A stretch of DNA of 12,071 bases, from the NCBI RefSeq assembly GCF_016785185.1, contig NZ_JAEKDY010000106.1. The stretch is one strand, 5' to 3'. Every line of letters starts with the position of its first letter. Within the stretch, counting starts at the first letter, position 1. Origin of the DNA: Heyndrickxia sporothermodurans (GTDB taxonomy: Bacteria; Bacillota; Bacilli; Bacillales; Bacillaceae_C). The notes under the pieces were generated by a model, which did not search any database, was not told where the DNA came from, and worked only from the letters and a program-made list of their open reading frames with translations. This document shows positions 1 to 5,747 of the stretch, in pieces. A program made the translations under genes and the position numbers.

Positions 1-128
1 TAGCCGCAGACCGAATTAATGTACAATTAAATCAGCAACAAGTAGCATGATTTCTGTTTTTAAAAATATATTTTAGAAATTCTGTAGGATTCTGTATTTT
101 TAAAAAGAGCAATTATGAAATTGACTCA
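1..128 (+). repeat. Left copy of 128-bp perfect terminal inverted repeat
   Basis: Bases 1–128 are the exact reverse complement of 11944–12071; base 129 is the first mismatch. On the plus strand, positions 3–50 form an open frame of 15 codons (AADRINVQLNQQQVA) that ends in TGA, like the C-terminal tail of a protein whose body lies outside the window. Then come about 78 AT-rich non-coding bases, including two near-copies of TTCTGT followed by a T-run and A-run (about 51–68 and 90–108). The outer end, read inward, begins TGAGTCAATTTCATAATTGC, and the GAG/CTC and CAATT/AATTG parts can fold into a short imperfect hairpin. This is what the end of an insertion sequence downstream of its transposase gene would look like, but I do not recognise the family. 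An assembly artefact is the main alternative. Confidence 0.85.
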
Positions 129-550
129 ATTAAATGAACTTTACTAGCAGCTACTTGTTGATTATTAAATTTTGCTACCCAATTTTTTAATAATAAAGTA
201 GATTCATCCTCCATATTAATTGTATATTTTAAAGTAATTTTTCCTGACTTTATTTTCACATTCGTTTTTTCATCATTCGTCCATTGACATTGATTATTCT
301 CATTCAGACATTCACGATTATTGGCTGCTTGTGGCCAATCAATCGTATAATTACCTCCGCTAAGCGATGGTATAATTTGCTTTATATAAAATTGATTATT
401 ATGATGTTCAATAAAAATATCTTGTTGAATGGAATGAATCTTGTTTTGGTCCGACTTTGCAGAAAAACCGTCCCATTGAAAGTACAGTAAAAAACTAATA
501 ATCAATAATAGTAAAAGGGTTAAATAAATTACGTTTTTTTTTCGAAGCAT
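113..550 (-). CDS. Membrane-anchored protein of unknown function, probably 3'-truncated
   Basis: I do not recognise this 145-residue protein. Residues 1–6 are basic (MLRKKN) and are followed by a strong hydrophobic segment at about 7–25, giving a signal anchor or uncleaved signal peptide with the rest outside the membrane. The outer part is rich in Asn, Gln and Thr, with alternating beta-like stretches and two cysteines (about residues 80 and 88) that could form a disulfide. The ATG is preceded by AAGGAGA at good spacing. The last four codons and the TAA stop fall inside the left repeat (1–128), so the natural C-terminus is probably missing and this is likely the N-terminal part of a longer protein. 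It could still be expressed as a shortened product. A short divergent promoter region separates it from the gene at 676. Confidence 0.6.
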   Translation of the reverse strand: MLRKKNVIYLTLLLLLIISFLLYFQWDGFSAKSDQNKIHSIQQDIFIEHHNNQFYIKQIIPSLSGGNYTIDWPQAANNRECLNENNQCQWTNDEKTNVKIKSGKITLKYTINMEDESTLLLKNWVAKFNNQQVAASKVHLIESIS

Positions 551-675
551 TTTTTTCTCCTTTGAATACGAAACCGTTCTATCTTCTCAATTGAATAATT
601 CAATGATACATTAATAAGGAGTGCTTTATCTAGTTGAAAAAATTTTAAAGAAATTAGGAAAAGTGAGGACTTGAT
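551..675. promoter_or_regulatory. Divergent intergenic region with a 15-bp palindrome
   Basis: This 125-bp stretch lies between two divergently transcribed genes and must hold both promoters. It contains the perfect palindrome ATTGAATAATTCAAT at 590–604 (7-bp arms, one central base), which could be an operator. I could not find a convincing pair of −35 and −10 boxes for either gene, so the regulatory reading is an inference from position and symmetry only. Confidence 0.3.
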
Positions 676-1065
676 ATGCTACAACGTTTCATTGAACTTG
701 GTGAAGGATATTCAGATATATATGAGCTAATTGAATTGGCAAAAGCAAATAAACATCGATTACACCATTTAATAGCGTTACATACGACAAATGGTCAAAA
801 ACAATTGACCTCACTATGTGTTGTGCTCCAACCAACCGATCCCGGTGAGTTTCAAGCTATTTATATTTGTCGTGAAGGGATACCAAATCCACATTCGATA
901 CCGAACCAAAGATTCGACTTATTTAATCATGTTGCTCAAAGTTTAGAAAAGCAAATAATTGAAATTGATGTAAAGCATTCAAAAGAATTTGCGGAAAAAG
1001 AACTGTATTTCCAATATTTAATTGGAATATTAAGACTGAATCACTATATTCCGCCATTACGATAA
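676..1065 (+). CDS. Conserved Bacillaceae protein of unknown function (129 aa)
   Basis: A soluble protein of 129 residues with no signal peptide or membrane segment. The ATG follows GTGAGGAC at a usable distance; the only nearby upstream in-frame start (TTG at 634) meets a stop after three codons. The sequence has an N-terminal helical part (ELGEGYSDIYELIELAKANK), a central strand-rich part and a C-terminal helix. From memory, small proteins like this sit beside ylbG in several Bacillaceae and are sometimes labelled methylthioribose kinase; I see no kinase motif here and would not use that name. It is convergent with ylbG and shares a bidirectional terminator with it. Confidence 0.75.
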   Translation: MLQRFIELGEGYSDIYELIELAKANKHRLHHLIALHTTNGQKQLTSLCVVLQPTDPGEFQAIYICREGIPNPHSIPNQRFDLFNHVAQSLEKQIIEIDVKHSKEFAEKELYFQYLIGILRLNHYIPPLR

Positions 1066-1093
1066 AAAACCTCCGTATGGAGGTTTTTTATCG
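1060..1093. terminator. Bidirectional rho-independent terminator
   Basis: A perfect 15-bp stem, CGATAAAAAACCTCC at 1060–1074 paired with its complement at 1079–1093, encloses a GTAT loop. A-run and T-run flanks make it work in both directions. It starts in the last codons of the plus-strand gene and serves the convergent ylbG gene, whose stop is at 1110. Confidence 0.92.
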
Positions 1094-1109
1094 TAGAAAT
1101 ATCTCTTTA

Positions 1110-1385
1110 TTATAACCCTACTTTGTAATCATACTCTTTTGCTTTATCGGGCTTGGAATTTTCATATTCAGTTTTCAAAAAAGGTTTCCATGATTGTTCA
1201 ACTTTTCGAACAAATGGCATGGAAGAAAATTTCTCCAACAGTTCATTAATTTCAGTTTGATCACAGTATAGTACAACGTATTTCATTCTTTTTGAAACAT
1301 AATGAACGTTCCCAAACCGTCTTAAGGTTTTAGCGTGCTTTAAGTTATAAAGCCAAATAATTAAGCTTTGTCTTTCATTAAACAT
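1110..1385 (-). CDS. ylbG: YlbG family protein (DUF2129/UPF0298)
   Basis: A 91-residue cytoplasmic protein whose beginning (MFNERQSLIIWLYNLKHAK) and central part (RFGNVHYVSKRMKYVVLYCD) match the YlbG family as I remember it from Bacillus. The function is not established. The pattern of strands and helices (strand, helix, strand, helix) suggests a small ferredoxin-like fold. The ATG is preceded by AAGGGGAAAA. It follows ylbF as in B. subtilis, but a terminator at 1482–1511 separates them and a good extended −10 promoter lies at 1417–1446, so ylbG is probably transcribed on its own here, at least in part. Confidence 0.9.
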   Translation of the reverse strand: MFNERQSLIIWLYNLKHAKTLRRFGNVHYVSKRMKYVVLYCDQTEINELLEKFSSMPFVRKVEQSWKPFLKTEYENSKPDKAKEYDYKVGL

Positions 1386-1416
1386 ATAGTTTTCCCCTTA
1401 ATTCTACATTCTCATT

Positions 1417-1446
1417 ATTTTAGCATATTCATTAGAAGATAATCAA
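1417..1446 (-). promoter_or_regulatory. Probable sigma-A promoter of ylbG (extended −10)
   Basis: On the minus strand, −35 TTGATT (1441–1446) and −10 TAAAAT (1417–1422) are 18 bp apart, and the −10 is extended by TGC (TGCTAAAAT). It lies about 32 bp upstream of the ylbG start, between the ylbF terminator and the gene. Confidence 0.5.
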
Positions 1447-1481
1447 TGTCAGAAAATTATTGTTTTATTTAAAGGTTTTAA

Positions 1482-1511
1482 AAAAAGGAATACAGACGAG
1501 TATTCCTTTTT
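1482..1511 (-). terminator. Rho-independent terminator after ricF (ylbF)
   Basis: A 12-bp perfect stem, AAAAAGGAATAC at 1482–1493 paired with 1500–1511, has a 6-nt loop. Read on the minus strand the hairpin ends in a T-run. It lies 18 bp past the ricF stop, so it separates ricF from ylbG. Confidence 0.85.
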
Positions 1512-1529
1512 AAGTCAAGTGTTATTCTA

Positions 1530-1976
1530 TTATGCAGAACAACTGCATCCGCCACCGGAACCGCATCCTCCAGAGCATGAACTATTTTCGGCAAAAAAAG
1601 GATTTCCTGTAGGAACTTTTATGTGTTGGGAAACTGATTTACCAACGATCATACTGACATGATCAAGAATATCTTGTAAAGCATTTTCTGCTTTGCGAAA
1701 TCTTGCAACATTTTCATCCATGTCCATTTCACGTTTTGCTTGACGTGTACGGATATTGATCGATTTGTAATCTGGATGATATCTACCAAAACGTTGGACA
1801 TCTTCGTAATAGTCTTTCATTTTGATAAATTCTTTAATCTTTTCTTGCGTTCGTGCATCTTTATATAATTTATTATATGATTTTCTATATTCATCAGCAG
1901 CTTCTGATTGCAAAATCATTTTTGCCAAATCTTCCGCTTCAGTTATTATTTGCAGTCTTTCAATAGTTGCAAGCAA
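1530..1976 (-). CDS. ricF: RicF (YlbF), Fe-S component of the RicAFT complex
   Basis: RicF acts with RicA (YmcA) and RicT (YaaT) in a cytoplasmic complex that carries [4Fe-4S] clusters. In B. subtilis the complex promotes sporulation, competence and biofilm development and directs RNase Y cleavage of some transcripts. The 148-residue protein matches the family along its length: helical N-terminal and central part, the hallmark YEDVQRFGRYHPDY at about 57–70, KVPTGNPFF at about 120–128, and a glycine- and cysteine-rich tail with Cys134, Cys138, Cys144 and Cys146, the likely cluster ligands. I place the start at TTG 1974–1976: GGAGGTGAG (1981–1989) sits just upstream, and B. subtilis YlbF (MYATMES…) aligns from this point. 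The upstream ATG at 1992 has no binding site in front of it. The gene lies 58 bp after a lipoprotein gene. Confidence 0.93.
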   Translation of the reverse strand: MLATIERLQIITEAEDLAKMILQSEAADEYRKSYNKLYKDARTQEKIKEFIKMKDYYEDVQRFGRYHPDYKSINIRTRQAKREMDMDENVARFRKAENALQDILDHVSMIVGKSVSQHIKVPTGNPFFAENSSCSGGCGSGGGCSCSA

Positions 1977-1980
1977 ATAG

Positions 1981-1989
1981 CTCACCTCC
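1981..1989 (-). promoter_or_regulatory. Ribosome binding site that fixes the TTG start of ricF
   Basis: The minus strand reads GGAGGTGAG, four bases before TTG at 1974–1976. It lies downstream of the alternative ATG at 1992–1994, so that ATG cannot use it. Confidence 0.8.
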
Positions 1990-2034
1990 AACATTATATT
2001 ACCATGTTTTCAGTTAGCATGCGAATGATACATA

Positions 2035-2433
2035 TTATAAGATAGTTACATAAAATTCTTTGGATAATCCGTGACTTTTATTATTTAATTTCACTACATC
2101 AATTTTTACATGATGAACACCTTTGGATAAATTTTTCATTACAAATGCTGCTGTGTGAAACTCCCCTTTCAATTGTCCATCAACGTAAACAACAATTTTG
2201 CCACGTTCTATCGCTTTATTTGCCCCGGAAAAAGATATATTTGGTACAAAACACTCGATAAATATATCCTTTCCATGAACGATATGACGAATAGAGGCAT
2301 CTTTCGTTTTATCACTTTGAGCTGCTTTTCCGCTTTCCGATGCTTCAACATTAAATGATTCCGGCTTTGGTATATTTTGTTTACAACCACTCATAATTAT
2401 TAAAAAAAGAGTTAAACAAATTAATCCTCTCAT
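2035..2433 (-). CDS. Small lipoprotein of unknown function
   Basis: A 132-residue predicted lipoprotein. MRGL precedes a hydrophobic stretch ending in the lipobox IMSGC, with Cys17 as the lipidated residue, so the mature protein would be anchored to the outer face of the membrane. A polar linker rich in Lys and Ser (about 20–50) follows, then a strand-rich domain (about 51–132) with VYVDGQLKGEF and KGVHHVKIDVVKL, which resembles an immunoglobulin-like or bacterial beta-sandwich fold; that is only a guess from the pattern. I chose ATG 2431–2433: AAGGAG lies 8 bp upstream, whereas the GTG at 2440 overlaps that site. It sits between ylbE and ricF, where I do not recall a B. subtilis counterpart. 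A terminator upstream separates it from ylbE. I found no convincing promoter in the 49 bp between. Confidence 0.85.
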   Translation of the reverse strand: MRGLICLTLFLIIMSGCKQNIPKPESFNVEASESGKAAQSDKTKDASIRHIVHGKDIFIECFVPNISFSGANKAIERGKIVVYVDGQLKGEFHTAAFVMKNLSKGVHHVKIDVVKLNNKSHGLSKEFYVTIL

Positions 2434-2482
2434 AACTATCACTCCTTGTCTTTAGCTTCTACAGAACAAGAAGTTTTTACAC

Positions 2483-2514
2483 AAAAAAAAGATACATTTT
2501 CATTTAAATGTACC
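2483..2514 (-). terminator. Rho-independent terminator after ylbE
   Basis: The minus strand has GGTACATTT and AAATGTATC (2491–2514, one G·U pair, 6-nt loop) followed by eight T residues (2483–2490). It begins 13 bp after the ylbE stop and ends the ylbD–ylbE unit. Confidence 0.85.
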
Positions 2515-2526
2515 TTACATTGCAAA

Positions 2527-2763
2527 TCATTTTGAGTATAAACCTTGAAGCATATTCATCATCATTGAAGCCATCTGTATGTTATTGTTGATTTTCTCAA
2601 CTCTTTGCGGGATTGTCTTTTCGAAAAAATGTAAGGAGGCAATTTCAAATTTTTCAATTTCTTCGGGATGACGACTTAATTTTCGATACCACATCGGTTG
2701 TCTTCTTAAAAATTGTTTCAGTTCTTTTTTTGAGTAAATGTATTCCATTACATCTTGCCGCAA
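2527..2763 (-). CDS. ylbE: YlbE family protein
   Basis: A 78-residue cytoplasmic protein of unknown function, recognised by its beginning (MRQDVMEYIYSKKELKQFLR), the WYRKLSRHP segment and its position right after ylbD. The C-terminal part (about 50–76) is helical and rich in Met. The start is TTG at 2761–2763, supported by AAGGAGG seven bases upstream; the next ATG, at codon 6, has no comparable site. Fifteen bases separate it from the ylbD stop, so the two genes are almost certainly cotranscribed. Confidence 0.88.
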   Translation of the reverse strand: MRQDVMEYIYSKKELKQFLRRQPMWYRKLSRHPEEIEKFEIASLHFFEKTIPQRVEKINNNIQMASMMMNMLQGLYSK

Positions 2764-2778
2764 ACTAATTCCTCCTTC

Positions 2779-3192
2779 TTAATCTTTTCGAAATGCAAAA
2801 GGATTCCTTTGTTCATTTGTTGGTGTAGTTGATTGCTTCTCACCTTGAAATTGTGCTAGTACTCCTTGCACAGATGCAATGACTTGACTTAAATTATTGA
2901 GATGGTACTGCATTTGGTTGGCATCCACTTTTTGGATAATACTTCCGATTTGTTTCATCCATTTTCCGTTACTTTCAGCCTTTTCATTGCTATCTGACTG
3001 AGTCTCTACCGTACCATCATCGTTATTTCTGTACTTTTCCCAAAAAGGGTCATCTTCACCTAGTAAATACCAATCTTCATAAAACTCTTGAAGTGTATTT
3101 GAACCATTTTTTACTTCGGAGATTAATTTTGGATGCTCCTTGACGAATTCTTTAAACTTTTCAACTGTCGGGTGAAGTTTTTTATTCCCCAT
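2779..3192 (-). CDS. ylbD: YlbD-like putative spore coat protein
   Basis: A 137-residue hydrophilic protein. The beginning (MGNKKLHPTVEKFKEFVKEH) is typical of the YlbD family, annotated in Bacillus as a putative coat protein. The N-terminal helix and the LQEFYEDWYLLGEDDPFW segment (about 34–51) are the most family-like parts. A charged, Ser-rich stretch (about 59–75) leads to a helical C-terminal region (about 78–115) and a polar tail. I chose ATG 3190–3192, because GAGGTG lies seven bases upstream of it and only one base from the ATG at 3196. A candidate sigma-K promoter lies upstream at 3275–3302, which would fit a mother-cell coat role, and the next gene downstream is ylbE. Confidence 0.88.
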   Translation of the reverse strand: MGNKKLHPTVEKFKEFVKEHPKLISEVKNGSNTLQEFYEDWYLLGEDDPFWEKYRNNDDGTVETQSDSNEKAESNGKWMKQIGSIIQKVDANQMQYHLNNLSQVIASVQGVLAQFQGEKQSTTPTNEQRNPFAFRKD

Positions 3193-3274
3193 TATCATTC
3201 ACCTCATAATAGTGTAAAACTTTAATCTATATTTTATAAAAATTTATAGATAGGAGTCATTACAATGCCTATAA

Positions 3275-3302
3275 TAATTTATGTAAGGATTACAAAAAGG
3301 TG
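3275..3302 (-). promoter_or_regulatory. Candidate sigma-K promoter of ylbD
   Basis: The minus strand carries CACC (3299–3302) and CATAAATTA (3275–3283), with 16 bases between AC and CATA. This matches the sigma-K pattern AC-N16-CATANNNTA. It lies about 80 bp upstream of ylbD, and a coat-type gene would be expected to use it. A weak sigma-A-like pair (ATGACT, 16 bp, TATAAA) lies nearer the gene, so the assignment is tentative. Confidence 0.4.
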
Positions 3303-3330
3303 AGAATATTTATTGTTTATAAGTAATATA

Positions 3331-3356
3331 AAAAAGCCTATAAACTAAGGCTTTTT
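3331..3356 (-). terminator. Rho-independent terminator after ylbC
   Basis: AAAAAGCCT (3331–3339) pairs with AGGCTTTTT (3348–3356) around an 8-nt loop; on the minus strand the hairpin ends in a T-run. It is 19 bp beyond the ylbC stop and separates ylbC from ylbD. Confidence 0.85.
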
Positions 3357-3375
3357 TACTTTGCAATAAATTTAA

Positions 3376-4446
3376 TTACTTCCACGTTTTCTCAATAAAA
3401 TTTTGGGTATAATATTTTTGATATACGCCAACACCTAAATGTGTGAATTTAGGTTCCAATAATGCTTTCCTATGCCCTTCTGAATTTAACCAACCTTCTA
3501 CTGCAGAAGGGGCATCCATATACTGTGCTGCGATATTTTCGCCTGCTAATTGGTAAAAAACATGTGCAGCTTGAAGACGTTTTTCTAAGTTGCCAAATTT
3601 CGGAGATTCATGGGAAAAATATTTTTCAACTGCCATATCTTTACTATGATTATAGGCTACTTCAGCTGTTTTTTGGTCCCAAAGCAATTTATTTAATTCA
3701 AACCTACTACGTAAAATATTTGTTAAGTCAAATATTTGTTTTTCACTACCTACTTCAATTGCTCTCCAACGGGATTCAACGATCGGTGCAGGGTCAATTA
3801 ATCGTCCCCGATAACTTATCTCATATGGGCGCTGCTTGATGAGCGTCTCTTTATCCATAAATCGTACACCTGATAAAGTTCCTTTAAATTTATCAAATGA
3901 AAGCTGTGCATATATCGAACCTAATTGGACGAGAGGTCTCATATTTAAATCTTCTTCAGATAATTCAAACCGATATGTTCCTTTATCATACTGTACTGTA
4001 ATATCAGTATCTAAAAGTAACTTTTGATAGATATCTTGAATCTCTTCGTTAATTTGAAATGGAGTGATATTCGTTTTACTTCCAATGGCATAAATTGTTA
4101 CTACCTTTCCTTTACACACTCCGACTTGAAAATATTTCTCTTCATTTTTATTATAAATCCACCACTCATAGTCATATGCTGAGGGGTCGATTCTATTCGG
4201 TTTTCCATATTTTTTTACTATTTTATTTGCCGGTTCTCCAATAAAAGTAGATAATCCTTTATTAGGCCTTTTATACGGCTCCTTATCAATCTTTTTCTTT
4301 GGAGTTTTATCGTTTTCAGTCATAGGTATTTCTTTGATGCCAGTCCCATTTAAAATATTATTCTCGTTATCGGGTTTTAGATGGAAGTATAAACTAATGA
4401 TAAATATAATAACTAATACGATGATCACCTTGAAAACAGTACGCAG
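3376..4446 (-). CDS. ylbC: YlbC-type membrane-anchored CAP/SCP-domain protein
   Basis: CAP-superfamily proteins are secreted or surface proteins; in bacilli the role is unknown. Domains in order: an N-terminal membrane anchor (about residues 5–22), a Lys/Pro-rich linker (about 40–65), a CAP-associated N-terminal region with FIGEPANKIVKKYGKP and YEWWIY (about 68–205), and a C-terminal CAP/SCP domain (about 238–356). The CAP signatures are FSHES with His279, GENIA (302–306) and SEGHRKALLEPKFTHLGVG with His325. I put the start at CTG 4444–4446: AAGGAGGG (4453–4460) lies six bases upstream, and the resulting MRTVFK adds positive charges before the anchor. The conventional choice, GTG 4426–4428, would be 24 bases from that site; no other ATG, GTG or TTG fits. 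The gene is likely transcribed alone. Confidence 0.9.
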   Translation of the reverse strand: MRTVFKVIIVLVIIFIISLYFHLKPDNENNILNGTGIKEIPMTENDKTPKKKIDKEPYKRPNKGLSTFIGEPANKIVKKYGKPNRIDPSAYDYEWWIYNKNEEKYFQVGVCKGKVVTIYAIGSKTNITPFQINEEIQDIYQKLLLDTDITVQYDKGTYRFELSEEDLNMRPLVQLGSIYAQLSFDKFKGTLSGVRFMDKETLIKQRPYEISYRGRLIDPAPIVESRWRAIEVGSEKQIFDLTNILRSRFELNKLLWDQKTAEVAYNHSKDMAVEKYFSHESPKFGNLEKRLQAAHVFYQLAGENIAAQYMDAPSAVEGWLNSEGHRKALLEPKFTHLGVGVYQKYYTQNFIEKTWK

Positions 4447-4531
4447 ATCTTTCCCTCCTTCTAAAAATTTAAGTTTTATCGTAAAGGTAAGATTTTTTTT
4501 AAAATTTAATATGTTCTATATTACTATACAT

Positions 4532-4561
4532 ATTATATCATTTAAACATTATGTGTTTGAA
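4532..4561 (-). promoter_or_regulatory. Probable sigma-A promoter of ylbC (extended −10)
   Basis: On the minus strand a perfect −10 TATAAT (4532–4537) is preceded by TGA, making an extended −10, with −35 TTCAAA (4556–4561) 18 bp upstream. The start of transcription would be about 80 bp before ylbC. Confidence 0.6.
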
Positions 4562-4715
4562 GTAAAACAATTGGTTCTTTTCATAAACTTCTCTACGATT
4601 TGAGAACGAAAAAACAATTAATTGGTAATGGTATTCATGATATTCCAAATATAGGCGCATAATATAAGTATAGATACTCAAGTCGTTATATCACTGATTA
4701 TTCACAATGTATTCA

Positions 4716-4744
4716 TTGCAAGAATTGTTTTTTTAGACTATTAT
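4716..4744 (+). promoter_or_regulatory. Probable sigma-A promoter of the yugN-like gene
   Basis: −35 TTGCAA (4716–4721) and −10 TATTAT (4739–4744) are exactly 17 bp apart. The predicted leader is about 60 bases and ends in the strong site GAGGAGGG before ATG 4812. Confidence 0.6.
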
Positions 4745-4811
4745 AAGACATGTGGGAAATTGTGTATGTACTTATAATTTGTTCTTGGAAGTATGAGGAG
4801 GGAATAAAGAT

Positions 4812-5171
4812 ATGAATTTTGAAAATATCGGCATTCAAGCATTTAAAGCAGATTTAAACAGATTAGATGATGTAATGAAGAAATACGGAATGGTTCGTGC
4901 GGAACAATGGGATTACGAACGTGTATCATATGACCGTAAATTTATTATTAAAGAAGGTACATATTATCTTCGTGTCCAAGCTTACGCAGTAGAAGGCGAC
5001 GTAGATACTTTCGATGCATTGATGCAATTAATGACACCTATATTGGGTAAACATTATTATCCACACGGAGTTGAATACGGTGATGATGAAATTTATCCTA
5101 CACATTTAGTAAAACAATGTGAGCAAATTCTTACTGACTTGAAAAAAGAAATTGAAGCCTTTGCTGAATAA
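4812..5171 (+). CDS. YugN-like family protein
   Basis: A 119-residue soluble protein of unknown function. It resembles the YugN-like family of bacilli: an N-terminal region with NIGIQAFKADLNRLDDVMKK, the central WDYERVSYDRKF segment, a strand with YYLRVQAYAVEGDVD, and GKHYYPHGVEYGDDEIYP near residues 80–97, followed by a C-terminal helix. It has no signal peptide or membrane segment. The ATG follows GAGGAGGG at good spacing. It stands alone on the plus strand between ylbC and the oxidase genes, with its own promoter and terminator. In B. subtilis the cta–ylb junction carries other genes (ylbA and ylbB, from memory), so its place here is lineage-specific. I leave the symbol empty because orthology to yugN itself is not shown by context. 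Confidence 0.82.
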   Translation: MNFENIGIQAFKADLNRLDDVMKKYGMVRAEQWDYERVSYDRKFIIKEGTYYLRVQAYAVEGDVDTFDALMQLMTPILGKHYYPHGVEYGDDEIYPTHLVKQCEQILTDLKKEIEAFAE

Positions 5172-5176
5172 TATAC

Positions 5177-5210
5177 AAAAAAACAGTGCGGAATTCTGCA
5201 CTGTTTTTTT
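5177..5210. terminator. Bidirectional terminator between the yugN-like and DUF420 genes
   Basis: AAAAAAACAGTGC (5177–5189) pairs with GCACTGTTTTTTT (5198–5210) around 8 bases that include GAATTC. It follows the plus-strand stop at 5171 and the minus-strand stop at 5213 by a few bases and serves both. Confidence 0.92.
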
Positions 5211-5212
5211 AT

Positions 5213-5674
5213 TTAGGTCCCTAATATAGCCTTTATGACAGAAGTTGTTTCTCCTCCATGATAAAAAACATATAGAAGTAAATACACAACAACGCCAGTT
5301 ATCCCTGTAAAGAACCAAATAATACTTGTAATCGGACCTAGCTTGCGGTGAAGTGCTAATCTGTTTTTGTAGCCAGTCCACAAAGAAATAATTCCAAACA
5401 CGGCCCCAATTGTTGCTAATGTAATATGGAAGATTAAAAAAACTGTATAGTATATCTTTATACTATCCGGACCACCAAATGATGTATTTCCAATAAATAT
5501 CGTTCTTGATGCATAAATGATAAAAAATACTACCGCAAAGATCGCGGCAAGTGTCATCATTTTTTTATGCTGGTCGATTTTTTTCTTGCGAATTAAATTC
5601 CAACCAATTGCGACAAAAATAGCACTGATCACTATGCAAGATGTACTAATAGTTGGTAATATAGGAATCGTCAT
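5213..5674 (-). CDS. ctaM: DUF420 membrane protein, CtaM/YozB type oxidase maturation factor
   Basis: A 153-residue membrane protein with four predicted helices (about 7–26, 41–60, 75–98 and 114–136) and conserved-looking histidines at 36 (KKIDQHKKMM), 83 (IFHITLATIG) and 109 (RLALHRKLGP), the pattern of DUF420. In Staphylococcus aureus the DUF420 protein CtaM is needed for a working aa3-type oxidase; B. subtilis has the homologue YozB. The position, 73 bp downstream of ctaG and last in the oxidase cluster, supports a maturation role, perhaps in heme or copper handling, but the exact step is unknown. The ATG follows GAGAGGAGA. It is probably cotranscribed with ctaG, with a hairpin lacking a T-run between them. 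Confidence 0.85.
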   Translation of the reverse strand: MTIPILPTISTSCIVISAIFVAIGWNLIRKKKIDQHKKMMTLAAIFAVVFFIIYASRTIFIGNTSFGGPDSIKIYYTVFLIFHITLATIGAVFGIISLWTGYKNRLALHRKLGPITSIIWFFTGITGVVVYLLLYVFYHGGETTSVIKAILGT

Positions 5675-5711
5675 ATTTTCTCCTCTCGTTTTTCCTTTTG
5701 TATGTATTGTC

Positions 5712-5736
5712 GATAGAGGCGCATTTATCCTCTATC
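5712..5736 (-). other. Intercistronic hairpin between ctaG and ctaM
   Basis: GATAGAGG (5712–5719) pairs with CCTCTATC (5729–5736) around a 9-nt loop. No T-run follows on the minus strand, so it is more likely an mRNA-stabilising or processing hairpin, or a weak attenuator, than a terminator. Confidence 0.5.
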
Positions 5737-5747
5737 ATATTTCCTTT

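Larger units (their letters stand above)
4447..4811. promoter_or_regulatory. 365-bp divergent intergenic region between ylbC and the yugN-like gene
   Basis: This is the longest stretch without a gene. It is very AT-rich. It holds the ylbC binding site (4453–4460), an extended −10 promoter toward ylbC (4532–4561) and a good sigma-A promoter toward the yugN-like gene (4716–4744). About 150 bp between the two promoters (4562–4715) shows no open frame with a credible start and no strong hairpin. I see nothing there that I can name. Confidence 0.6.

Noticed and set aside
3462..3839. 125-codon plus-strand open frame opposite ylbC
   Set aside because: It lies wholly inside ylbC on the other strand, lacks a good ribosome binding site and has no recognisable family; ylbC has clear CAP motifs over the same bases.
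4334..4603. Plus-strand open frame of 89 codons crossing the ylbC start
   Set aside because: It is antisense to the ylbC N-terminus and runs through the promoter region, with AT-rich, low-complexity translation and no binding site.
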